Positions 9,898 through 20,990 of a stretch of 64,000 nucleotides of DNA are shown here, one piece after another; position 1 is the stretch's first letter, and every line of letters starts with the position of its first letter. The translations under genes were made by a program, and so were the position numbers. Origin of the DNA: Alopecurus myosuroides (Eukaryota; Streptophyta; Magnoliopsida; Poales; Poaceae); contig CM054061.1 in the NCBI GenBank assembly GCA_028641055.1, positions 29,499,523 through 29,563,522 of the forward strand, written 5' to 3'. The notes under the pieces were generated by a model. The model did not search any database. It saw nothing but the letters and a program-made list of their open reading frames with translations, and was not told the DNA's origin.

Positions 9898-12800
9898 GTA
9901 TCTCCTCTTGAACTCTGAACCTAAATGCTTTCCTGTGAGATGTCACTATAAATTGAACCTAAATGCTTTGTGCAATGCATTGCAGTACATTCTTAGCTCT
10001 TTCCCTGTCTTCACTACTCCATAAGAACTGGGAGGCCATGTGAGCTATGACTTTACACATTGGAGATGGAGAACTAGTGTTTAATATTAATATCATGTCA
10101 ACCCAGATTCCACATTGGTAATCTACAGAATCTTGAAAGTCTGTTGGCTACCACAGATGTGAAAACTATTTATTTTGTTAGCTTGCGAGATTGTCCATAC
10201 TGTAGATTTACATCTCCTAGCAAACTTATTTTAGGAGTAAACTATAGGGGAAGCCCCATATCTGTAAGAGCCAATGCAAGCAGAAAGAACTAGGTATTTG
10301 AGATCCTAGTGCAGTACTTAAAATGTGCCTACACAAACCCTGATAACCTCTCCAACCTGAAGCACATAAAAAAATAATTGAACTGAACCCTGCAGACAGC
10401 ACTAGATTAAAATTTACAGGAATAAGTACTCCTTTGATCTTTAGCTCATTTCTCAAAGATTAACAGAAACTTACTCCCTTATTAAACATAGCATCTAAGA
10501 TATTCTACACTCTAAAAATTGAAATCAGTAGGTATGTGTACTTATAAACCAACAAAGATCTTAGAAGGAAAGTAACTAAATTCCTTGGAACCCATCAGAA
10601 TTAAATTGAACTGCAGCTCCCCTGTTTCCCCTAATCGAACACTATTTTTTTCCTTCCTTGCTGCTGGCCACTACGGAACCTACGAGACCATCAGTAATAC
10701 TTATGCTCTTAGTTACTCTGTTAATTTGCATTAACTTGATATGTAGATGGCATATGTTCCTAGTGCTATTCTTAAGTTCCATTTGCAGTTCATTTCACCT
10801 CCATCGATCACATTGGATGGGAGCCTCCGTCAGGTGGATGTTGTAATATCCTTCATCAGTTACTGAGAAATAGGTTCTCTTCAATAACAAATAAATGTTT
10901 TACGTTCCATCTCCAACTGCCGATTTCAGAAGCTATATTTGGTTCACTGGAAGGTGAGCACACATTGATGTGGTGAACTTCACTGGGGCAGTTGCATATA
11001 TATGCCCTCGAAACAGGTCTGAATTTTCTTCATGTTGTTGGTCCTGTGTCCAATAGTTACTAAGCTGTCCCGCTTACTATAATTGTGGCAGAATGGTGGT
11101 AAGGAAGTCCTCCTGGTGTTCTAGTGAGAGAAAAACCTAAATGTTGCAGTTCTAGTGGTATTACTCAGCAGTAGCGTGTGGAGTAATCTTCAGATTGGAT
11201 GATGCTGTTGGTAGAGACATATAGAGATGTTATTATGCTGCAACTGGCTACTTGCTAAACAGTTCACAGCGATGTTTGTTTCTTAGTGAGCACTTGAATT
11301 AGAATCCTGTGGTATCCTTGCTAACCACTATAAAATAAACCATCAGTATAACTACTGAGGGCAACTCTGTTGGAGTTGTTATGGATTCTTGGAATCATGT
11401 CTTGAGTTTTGAACATATGCCTTCCAGTTGCCCCTTGCCCCCTCTGTACTCACTTTATTGGTTCACATGAAATCTTGCCTTCTGAAGTACAGCCATTCTA
11501 TCTTCGAACGTATCGAAAATTTTGCTATTTGTCCACTTCTATTCGTTCTACCACATCCCAACATTTTAGGATGCATTAGGCGTGAAAAACATTTCTAATA
11601 CATCTGTACACATCTGTTTGGACAACATCATATTTTGTTGTGCTTCTTGAACACGTGTCTGCAGGTCGCTTTCTAATCTCCTACTCGTATAAAGCATATC
11701 ACTTGTTTTGAATACTCAGCCTCTTATGCTACAAATACCATTTCCACAGGGCAGGCACGTGCTCGTAAATAACCATACATGTGTCGGACTAGAAGCAAAT
11801 CACCTGTTTCCTGGCGTACTCTCTGTCCCAAATTCAAAGCGTATCCTGAGTCACTAAAGACTTTCTTACTGATGTAATTACTCGACTGCTATGTGGTTTA
11901 TGCTCTATTGAGTCACAATCTTAATTAATTTCAATATACAAATCAGGTCAGAGTTTAGGCGACGACTGCATACATGTGGATGGGCAAACGTTTAGCAAAA
12001 GACCCATGGTTAGGAACACGCAAAATGAGCAAGAAACCTCATTTTTCCTGTGTTTTTTGTTCTAATGACTGAGTTATGTCATGTAATCAACCAGACTAAT
12101 CTTTTTTCACTTAAAAAAAAATATGGTTTTTATATTCACACACCTATTTGCAGGGAAATCTATTATGGCTAGAACATGTTGCCAAGATAAGATACTGCAG
12201 TAGCAATACATATGAATTGAAAAACAGAGTGCCTTTGTAATTTTTAACTCTCCAGTTTGGGTCTTGACAAATACTTGATGTGTATTAGATTTTGAGACTT
12301 CTTTTTTTGCGAGAAATCTTGACATTCTTGCTGTGAAGCGTCTATTAGCTAATTTTCATATGAAACTATTATTGAAACACAAATCCAATACACACACAAA
12401 ATCATTTTCCTATGAAACTACTAAGTATAAAATTCATAGAAAATTTGGGCATGACCTATGCTATTTTTCCTATGTCTAGGAGTGCCAGAAATTCGCTCGG
12501 AAGGAAATGAATCAACTTCCTCGCGAAACATTGGCATCTCAAAAAGAAAAAACCTGCACAAAAATCCCAAAACGTCGAAATCTTCCTCTCAAGATCATAC
12601 ACACTTTAATATTCCTCTCAATGCTCCTAATCCAAGCACAGCAATGGTTGAGATCAATGAAACAGAGATTACTATTGTACAGTATGATCTTCTCAATGGT
12701 ACCTGACAGAACAATGATCAAAGTAGAAGTATACCTGACAGAATAATGATCAAGAGGTCGAATAAATTTATATACCTGACAGAACACACAATTACAGAGC

Positions 12801-13040
12801 TAAAAACAGTAAATTACAAGAAAAGAACAGAAGTAGAGATAACTCAGATATGACTAATTACTCCAATATTTGATCTCTAAAAGCAGAACATTATCAACAC
12901 CAATAGAACCCCAACACAGATGGCTCTTATCAAAACTCAAGCCAGTGGCCTGGTTCTGTCAGCTAATTAACCACAGTGAGACCAAGTAATCTTCACAGGG
13001 CATCGATTCAATCCTTGCACCCCGCCGCTAAAATTTCACA
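9898..13040. other. CACTA interior, non-coding, intron-like
   Basis: About 3.1 kb without a supported gene. The T-rich, single-copy-looking composition resembles plant intron and untranslated sequence, consistent with captured host DNA around the exon at 9718-9897. An acceptor-like TTTGCAG near 10788 precedes a short open stretch (PPSITLDGSLRQVDV) that could be another captured exon, but support is weak. Three short copies of a TACCTGACAGAA motif occur at 12700-12785. Confidence 0.4.
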
Positions 13041-13115
13041 CGGAGAGAGAGGGCAGTGGCGATCTAGAGGGAGAGAGAGGGCAGTGGCGATCTAGAGGGA
13101 GAGAGAGGGCAGTGT
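13041..13115. repeat. 28-bp tandem repeat
   Basis: About 2.6 copies built on GAGAGAGAGGGCAGTGGCGATCTAGAG, lying in a purine-rich, GC-rich stretch (13041-13340). Chance ORFs read through this stretch on both strands and are not genes. Confidence 0.85.
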
Positions 13116-13427
13116 ACCTTCTCCTGCTCCTCGAGGCGAGATGCAGTGGCGATGGCGATCGAGGTGATGAAGACGAAGACCACGGGCGCTCCTCCTCCAC
13201 GGGCGCTGGTGCACAAGGGCGCTCCTCCACACGGGCGCTGGTTCACAGGTGCTCCTTGATCCACGCCTGCTCCTCCTCCACGGCCTGGTGCTCCTCCACG
13301 CCTGGTGCTCCTCCACGGCCGGCTGCTAGCTAGGGTTCGTCGTGCGAGAGAGAACGAGGGATTTTTTCGCTAAGTGTTGGAGGGATTGGGGACGAGGGAG
13401 CGGGGCCACATGTCATTGGCTGTAAGA

Positions 13428-13612
13428 GAATTCTGTGGCGCATCCAGGCAGAGATGCGCCATAGAATTGTGCGAATTCTGTGGCGCACCGTGCACCTTGG
13501 TGCGCCACAGAAATATGTGGGCGTGCTGTGTGGGCAGATTGGCGGGGCCACATGTCATTGACAAGGAAAGAGATTCTATGGCGCATCACTGTGGAGATGC
13601 GCCACATAATTG
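13428..13612. repeat. Internal cluster of subterminal-type hairpins
   Basis: Three inverted pairs of the TCTGTGGCGCAC motif occur more than 4 kb from either end of the element. A second, shorter direct repeat (GCGGGGCCACATGTCATTG) starts near 13401 and 13543. The arrangement looks like a terminal region that has become internal. Confidence 0.85.
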
Positions 13613-13663
13613 GTGGATAGATATAATAAAAAATTCGAACCGTTGTACTGTGACAAATGTGTG

Positions 13664-13740
13664 TTACTAGTCTAGTGGTTTGCTATGAGTGAATGATTAA
13701 CACCCAGGTTCGAATCTTGATATTGCCCCACTTTTTTTAA
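13664..13740 (+). other. tRNA-like Pol III promoter boxes (degenerate)
   Basis: An A-box-like TAGTCTAGTGG at 13668-13678 is followed about 30 bp later by a B-box-like GGTTCGAATCT, and then by a T7 run near 13732. Spacing resembles a tRNA or tRNA-derived SINE head, but no cloverleaf can be folded by eye. Treated as a tRNA-derived remnant. Confidence 0.35.
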
Positions 13741-13938
13741 TATTTTATTTAATTATAATTAAAGAAAGAAAACAGTAAATTACAATTATAAAAATAAAAC
13801 ACACATTTAATATTAGAATATATTTTAATATAACGTCTCTTCGCAATCTTTTATGACACACACATATGGTTGTCTAACATACACATGAGCATATATACAT
13901 AATAAAGTCTTTTTCGTCTCGGTTCCGATCTAGCTTAA
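13741..13938. other. 3' flank of the TNP2 gene
   Basis: AT-rich non-coding sequence between the TNP2 stop and the tRNA-like boxes; presumably the 3' untranslated region. No distinct site is visible. Confidence 0.4.
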
Positions 13939-16900
13939 TTAGCGTCTCTTGCCCTTTTTGTTGGCGACTGAATACTTTATGCCGGCCACCTTGAGATTTC
14001 TTCGCGTGAACGGACAACCATGGGTAGGTAGGGATGTCTTCCTTCTTACTTTACCAGTAGTAGGCATGTCGAAGTGCTTGTCGAACTCCTCCTCGATCTT
14101 CGGATCACCGTTCTTGTCCAAGTCTTCCTCGTTGGCGTCTCCTTCCATTCCGATGATGCTCCTCTTGCTCCTCCTCACGACAACACGGCTAGGCCTTGAC
14201 GGGTCGGTGATGAAGAAGCATTGGTCAACTTGGCTAGCGAGTACCCATGGCTCATTTTTCGCGGATGCGTTCTTCGATTTGGCATCGGGTATAACCATTG
14301 TGGTGAAATACCGTCCTTCTTTCTTCACATTCTTGGCCCATCTCACACGGAACATTGGCACCACCGTCTCTCCGCAGTAGTTGAGCTCCCATATCTCCTC
14401 GATCTTTCCAAAGTATCTTTCTTCCACATTAGTCTCGGCATCGCCATATGATAGCATAGTTACTCCTGAGTTTTGATTTTCGCTACTCATGTCCTTGTCC
14501 TCGGTGGAGAATCTGTAACCGGAGATGTCGTACCCCTGATAGGTCCTTACGTTCTGCCCGGGGCCCTGTGATAAGATGTATATGAGTTTTTCATCTTCCG
14601 TAGAAGGCATTTTTCTCCGTGCTTCAATCAGTTGACTTTGCTTGAACCAACGCGTGAAGCCGGAGTTGTGCTCTTTGGTTACGTCTCCCATCTTCCTCGG
14701 CCCGCCCATTTCAATATAATTCTGATTGATTAAGCTTTTGTGCTCTTCCACGAAAGGCTCGATCAACTTTAAGTGTTGTAGCGCGACCCGGTGAGCCCTA
14801 TCAAAGTCGTCGCGTCGTTTTTGAATGCCGACATGGACGTCGCGGCAGCCCTCGCGGTGACCGACTCCGTTGAGTCTGCCAAGGTGCGTCCTAGTGGACA
14901 AACCGACATCCTGACCGTCTTCGGTGCTTAGGTAATTATCGCAGAAAGAGATGCACTCGTTGGTTAGAAATCCTTTGGCCATGCTTGCGTCTGGACGGGC
15001 CCTATTGCGAACGTATCCTTTCAGGACACCATTCTGCCTTTCCATCGGCATCATGTAGTGCAGAAACGTCGGGCCGAGATGCCTGATGTCATCAACGACA
15101 TGGAGAAGGAGATGTACACATATATCACAGAACGCTGGCGGGAAGTAAATCTCGAGCTCGCATAGTATCACCACGATCTCATCCTGTAGCATCTTGAGCT
15201 GCCTCACGCCGATCGATTTCCGGGTGATAACGTCGAAAAAGTTGCAAAGGCCAAACAACGTATCACGGACATGCTCGTCCATTATCCCTCGGATCGCAAC
15301 AGGAAGTATCTGCGTCATGAGCACATGGCAATCGTGAGACTTCATCCCGGTGAACCTCTTCTTCGCTAAGTCCAGATATCTGCTTATACTCCCTGAGTAT
15401 CCGTGAGGAACTTTGACTTCTACGAGGCACCTGAAAAACTGCTCAAGCTCCGGCGGACTCAATGTGAAGCAGGCAGCAGGAAGCACCACGGTGTTCTTCT
15501 TAGCCTTTTTGCGGGGAGGACGTTGAGTCCGTTCCGTCTTATCCTCATCGTCATCATCATCATCACTATCGGCGGGGACCTGTAGATTTTTCCTAATGCC
15601 AAAATGTTTTAGATCGTATCTTGCTTTCGGCCCATCCTTGGACTTCTCCGAATTGCAAATAATGCCAAGCAGACTCTCCGTAACGTTCTTCGTAATGTGC
15701 ATCACATCAAGGCTATGAGGCGCGTGGAGGACCGGCCAGTACTCCAAGTCGTGGAAAACAGACCTCGCTTTCCATACACCCAGCAGCGGCTCTGGCTTGG
15801 GTCGTTTCTTTCCCGGCGAAGGGCACTCGTCCCAATTTTTCAGAAGCTCGTCGATTTCTTCGCCGCTCCTAGTGCGCGGGGCTCCATCGGGCTCGTCTTT
15901 ACCATTGAACAACTCACCGCGTTTTCTCCACGGGTGATCCAGGCGAAGCCACCTTCGAGCCCCTGGGTACACGGTTTTCGAAGACCCAGGATCCCTTGGT
16001 AGCTGGAGATGCGGGGTCCCGTCCATGCACTTCACGCAGCCGCAGAATCCGTGGCCGACCTGGGCAGATACATACGCGTAACCAGGATAGTCTGTGACCG
16101 TCGTCAGCAACGCGGCTCTCATATGGAAATAATCTCTAGTGTACGCATCCCACGTACGGGGTGGCGTCTTCCACAACGTGTCTAACTCGTCTTTCAGCAG
16201 CCCGAGATACAAATGCATGTCGACACCTGGTTGTTTTGGCCCCTGGATGAGAATACTCAAGTGTATGTACTTTTGCTTGGTGCACAGCCACGGGGGTAGG
16301 TTGTAAGGCCATACAAACACGGGCCAGCTGCTATGTGTGCTACTCTGGTTGCCGAACGGATTGATTCGGTGCTCATACCCAGCCTGACGTTCCTCGCGTC
16401 GCCCCCAAAACTCGGGAAAGCTATGTCCAATGCTTCCCACTGGGCAGCGTCTGCAGGATGTGTCATGATATAGCCCTTCTCCGGATCTTCTTCCGGCTTC
16501 TCCCTTTTTGCGTGCCATTGCATGAGCTTTGCTTCCTTAGGGTCCACGTAGTACCGTTGAAGACCGGGAGTGATAGGAAAGTACCATACCACTTTTCGAG
16601 GAATTTTCTTGTTGTTGGTTCCACACTTGTATCGTCCGTGGCCGCACTTCGGACATGTGATTGTGTCCTTGTACTCCCCCCAATAAATTACACAATCATT
16701 GATGCAGGCGTGAAATTTTTCGTGAGGTAGGTCAAGAGGGCACACGACTTTCTTAGCCTCGTTGATACTGCTTGGCAATGTGTTCCCCTCGGGAAGGCGA
16801 TCGTGCCAGAATTTCAAGTTCTTGTTGAAGCTCGAGTCGGTCCATTTGTTTTGCGTCTTCATCTTCAGAGCAGCAAGCGTTACATGCAACCGCGTATCCT

Positions 16901-17375
16901 CGGGGCGGCACCCAGGAAACAACGGAGTCACCCCGTCTATCTCCATTTGCGCCAGTTTGGCTTTCTCCCTAGCTGCAGCTATGTCGTTGCTCGTCTCCTT
17001 AAGCAGCAGATCCTGAACATGAGAGTCCCGCAAGGCCGAAATTAGCGGGGTCTCCGTGTTCTCTCCTTCATCATCATGTCGATCTTCTCCACCGACATAT
17101 CCTTCTTCATGATGATCTTGTTCGCCGTCATATCCTCGCTCGCCCTCCTCTTCGTGCACAACTTTTGCTGCCGGCGGTGCCACGTGGTTGCGGTCGTCAA
17201 AGAAACCGCGTCTGAGAAGGTGCTCCTCCAATTGTCCGGAATCAGGGTCAATCCAGCGCACGAGTTTGCATGATCGACACGGGCATCTTATCTGCCGCCT
17301 GTTGCACCGAATCATGTCCGCCTTCGCGTCTTTTTTGTATCTAGCGATTCGAGCAGAGCTCATTTCTAGTACCAT
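13939..17375 (-). pseudogene. tnp2: TNP2-type CACTA transposase, one frameshift
   Basis: Two overlapping frames together give about 1145 residues, close to the usual TNP2 length. The start at 17375 follows a TGTGCAG acceptor-like site, so a 5' intron is likely. The N-terminus has a transposase-associated domain (IRCPCRSCKL, EEHLLRRGFF) and a zinc-ribbon-like CPKCGHGRYK. The TNP2 core follows (NPFGNQSSTHS, FVWPYNLPPWLC, GPKQPGVDMHLYL, LDELDTLW-like, FCGCVKCMDG). A DUF4218-like region (HDCHVLMTQILPVAIRG, MMPMERQNG, KGYVRNRARP) and a DUF4216-like C-terminus (FRVRWAKNV, WVLASQVDQCFF) complete it. About 4 nt are missing near 16362-16368, between GMSTE and INPFG, which shifts the frame and disables this copy. 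The enzyme would bind the element ends and catalyse excision and insertion. Confidence 0.9.
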
Positions 17376-17919
17376 GGTTGCCTGCACAGACACATATAGA
17401 GAGCAGAAAATTAGAACCACAACATGCATGCATAGTCGCCGGAAAAATTCGGCATGACCTCTCCTATAAGTAGGACATATGGGGTGCAAAAGTTTGCCGA
17501 AATGGAAGTGAATCAACATTTCGGCAAACATCCATGCACCATGCCGCGCCCGCACGCGCGACAATCGATCGGTCCACCTGCACATGCATGACAAACACCC
17601 ATACACATCGATCGATGGCCACACGAGACATATGCACCTCCAACTATACTCACCTAGTAGGTTCGATACCGACACGCGAAAAGAGCGAGGAGAGGGAGGG
17701 ACCGGAGTATAGATGCAAGTAATTAGACCCCCCCAACAACAAGAAACTTCACCAACAATTATACATCGAATAAATAGGTTCACCTACCTAAAAAGGAGAA
17801 CTAAATGTGTAAAAATGGAGTGGAGAGAGGGGGGGGGGGCGAGTGAGCAACATCCACTTGGAATGAAGTGAGTGGGGGGAGAGAGGGGCCATCTTTATGT
17901 GCACAGTGCGCACAATTCT
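17376..17919. other. TNP2 upstream region
   Basis: Non-coding on inspection. It should contain the TNP2 5' exon or leader and promoter on the minus strand. A G8-9 run lies near 17831. No confident TATA box is called. Confidence 0.35.
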
Positions 17920-18270
17920 GTGGCGCACCAGTATGGTATTCTGTGGCGCACTGTGCAGGTGCGCCACAGAAACAACATATTCTGTGGCGCATTGCGTAGG
18001 ATGCGCCACAGAACATGGTGTTTCTGTGGCGCACCAGCACAGTGCGCCACAGAAGTTGCCCTTTCTGTGGCGCACGGGTTAGGATGCGCCATAAAACTAT
18101 GGCCTCTGACACCCAGCCCAATGATTGGGGTAGGCCCCGCGCACTTTCTGTGGCGCACATCTAACACATGCGCCACAAAAATGGTGATTTCTGTGGCGCA
18201 CCCGTGGCCGTGCGCCACAAAATAATATTTCTGTGGCGCACCAGTTCATGATGCGCCACAGAATCCATTC
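17920..18270. repeat. Right subterminal repeat array of the CACTA element
   Basis: About 15 copies of the TGTGGCGCAC core in alternating orientation form hairpins, mirroring the left array. Confidence 0.9.
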
Positions 18271-18301
18271 CATAGAATGGCATTTCCCTACTAGTGCATT
18301 A

Positions 18302-20990
18302 GTCTCAGATATACGTGGGGTTGGACGGTAGTACTATGGTATACACGGCTGCACCACTTCTATCCCACGATGTCCATAACCCTAGCGGACTAGTGAGCCG
18401 ACATCGACCAGACAACCGATCGAGATTGGGAGCCTGCTGGACTATATTGGCAATCTTGTTTCTCAAATATCTTCCTTCTGTTACCACAAGTTTCAAATAA
18501 ATATTTTTGGAACAGTAAGTATGTGGCTCTATATAACAGATGTGTCTTGTGATCACACTATGGAAATAGTAAAGACGTCGAGGTTATGGTTCAGAATATC
18601 ATTAATGTTTTGTGAAACATGCATCGATGAAGTGTAAGAGCAAGGGGTAAGAAATAAGAACTTTACTTTTAAGCGAAGTATTTTTTCGTAGTTGAAAAAA
18701 AAACAAATTTTCATGAAATAACATGAATATGCTCAATCGTATTTCCTGGCATGGCAATTAATTTGGTAGCTGGAACTAATCAACCAGACAAAACTTAAAT
18801 TTGCGTTCAGCCTTAAGTTTGGATGTGACACATATTGTCTTAGCTAGAGGAAAATCAATTAGCAAAAGCATAAAATGTATGTGATCGGTCATAATTTTGA
18901 TTGTGACAACTAATGTCTTAGCCCGAACCAAATCAATCCGCCACGACACAAAATGGGTACATCGTAAGAAAATTATGTGAATTAACGATAAAGGATGACA
19001 TCCCAGTCATAAAGTCTAGGACTATCGTTCGGTCAATGGCTTTGAAACATTATGTTGGGGGATTATTTTTTGGTGATAATAATTTTTCTACCTAGTATGA
19101 ACTTCATTTCGCCTACTAACGGAGTAAGTAAAAAAGAAATAAGCTTCATACGACATTTTTTAATTAATTCTCTGTCAATTTATGGCCCGGCTCATGCGTT
19201 CGGTCGTGCGATGTGTTTTTCGTCCCGGCGCCATCTTCTTTCAACATGCGTCGGAGTCTAAAAATCAAATGTTAGAGTTGGCTCTTGGAGAAATAAAGGG
19301 AAATGTGTGTAATGGAGCATACATCATGGGATTATTTCATGTTCTGGCTTTTGTGTGCAAGTCGTTTATTATTTCTAGTTGGTTTGGTACGATGGTTGGT
19401 CCCTTTTTGTGTCTTCCGTATCTCCTCTCGTCGTGTAAGCATGGAATTTGATGTGTTTATTTTATGACACAAAGGATTGAGAATCTTCTAAAAACTTCTC
19501 GTCTTTGCACCTCTTGAAATTCCTTGTATCTATTGTACTTTTTTTAATCTAATTATAAGTAACAATTTTTAGAGATTTTAATTGCACTTTACACAAAATG
19601 TGCAGCTACCTAGTTTTAAAAATTTCAACTAACACATATTGATTGAATATGCACAAGCCACACTTTTCACTAAAATATAGGTACACTTATTACCAAATGT
19701 GCAAACCACCTTTTTTTTTTTTGAAAATTTCGGTCGAGCCACTATGTACTACTAGATTGTATGTCTGTTGCACTTTTCACTAAATCTATTTGCACTTCGC
19801 TAAATATGTGCACTAGTTGCACTTCTGACTGAAATTTAGATGTAATTTTGATGCAAATTCTAGTTACCTTTTTGTTGACAAATTCATGTTTGCTACTTAA
19901 AATTTTGCACACCCAAGAAAATACACCCCAACGCTCTTTGGATGAACACATCTGGCGATAACACGATGTGATTGCCAAAGACCTTAATAGATGGAGTCAA
20001 AGACCTGAGACTTAGAGATTTATGCCACCCTTGTTTAAACAAATATGGTCTAAGAATCATGAATGTCAATGCAACAAGAATTAATATCCTATTTAGAAAA
20101 AAACATCATGTGTTGTAGAAAGAACATGCTCTCATAACCAATTTGGCAATTAATACTCTAGCTGGAACAATATCGATTTCACCATGGAGTAAAATGAAAA
20201 TCTCGGTCTTCACTTGGATGTGACACCTATGGTCATAATTGGGAAGAAAATCGATTTGCCACGGCCTAAAATGAGTACAACTATAGTATTGAATGTGAAA
20301 TAAATACCTCACATGATGAAATCATGTCCATAGAATCTAGGTTCATATTTGTGTAATTAGAGCTGTAACATCAAAAACACTCATATGACATGCGGAGTTG
20401 GCCTGCCTTGGTTTGGTTTGTGTCAGCTCATTCTATCTGATAAGATCCACTAAGCAATTATATAACCTTAGAAACTGAAACGTGAATTGCTAAATTTATA
20501 AGTTGGGCAACCCATAGGTGCTAGATATATAGAGGGTTTCTACTTATACTTATCTGTCTAATGTTCTCCTCCTTCCATCGCCATGTCTACAAAACAAACG
20601 ATCTTACTGAGAGTAGAGAAAATTCCTATCCAGGGAAAGATGATTGTTGCCAAGAATGTGTGAGTTCCTACTCTTTGATCTATAAGAATGACCTGTCTGT
20701 AAAAGGCCAAAAGGGTCCCATCCGGTGTAGGAAATGAATCCTCCGTCCATGAAATAAGTTTGGCGTAGACAGATAAGATCGTGAAACGGGTTCGACTAGA
20801 AGCCGTAGAGGAAGTTATATCTCTCTCGTGTATCTATATTTTTATCAGTATATTGTACTATTTGGTGTTTTTTTAATGTAGCAATGGTATAGATCCTTAC
20901 TAGAATACGAAGTCGGGCAATGATTTTGACTTCATATGCGCCTGGAAGAAAGCGGAGAGAAGTCTTTCTATAATACGAAGGCATTGTGCA
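18302..20990. repeat. 3.6-kb unit, copy 1 (right part)
   Basis: Resumes landmark A (GGGGTTGGACGGTAGTACTA, then GATGTCCATAACCCTAGCGG) directly after the MITE target duplication. It continues through the TGCAC-rich tract (about 19570-19820) to the next P1 block. No intact gene. Confidence 0.75.

Larger units (their letters stand above)
4339..18296. mobile_element. CACTA (En/Spm) DNA transposon, 13,958 bp, nearly autonomous
   Basis: Ends are CACTAGTAGAGAAA on the left and the inverse of CACTAGTAGGGAAA on the right, matching at 13 of 14 bases. A perfect 3-bp target duplication CAT lies at 4336-4338 and 18297-18299. Arrays of TTCTGTGGCGCAC hairpins sit just inside both ends. Minus-strand genes encode TNP2 transposase, a second CACTA protein and a small RNase H1-N-like protein. 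Both large genes carry frameshifts, so this copy would need proteins supplied from elsewhere to move. It sits inside the right TIR of a hAT-type MITE, which itself sits in the tandem array. Confidence 0.95.

Noticed and set aside
13036..13333. Ser/Arg/Pro-rich ORFs on both strands
   Set aside because: Low-complexity GC-rich and GA-repeat DNA; no domain, and frames are interchangeable.
13664..13740. Functional tRNA gene
   Set aside because: No acceptor-stem pairing or complete cloverleaf could be drawn; kept only as tRNA-like boxes.
4354..18270. CRISPR-like regularly spaced repeats
   Set aside because: Plant genomic context, and repeats alternate in orientation at CACTA termini; these are subterminal hairpins.
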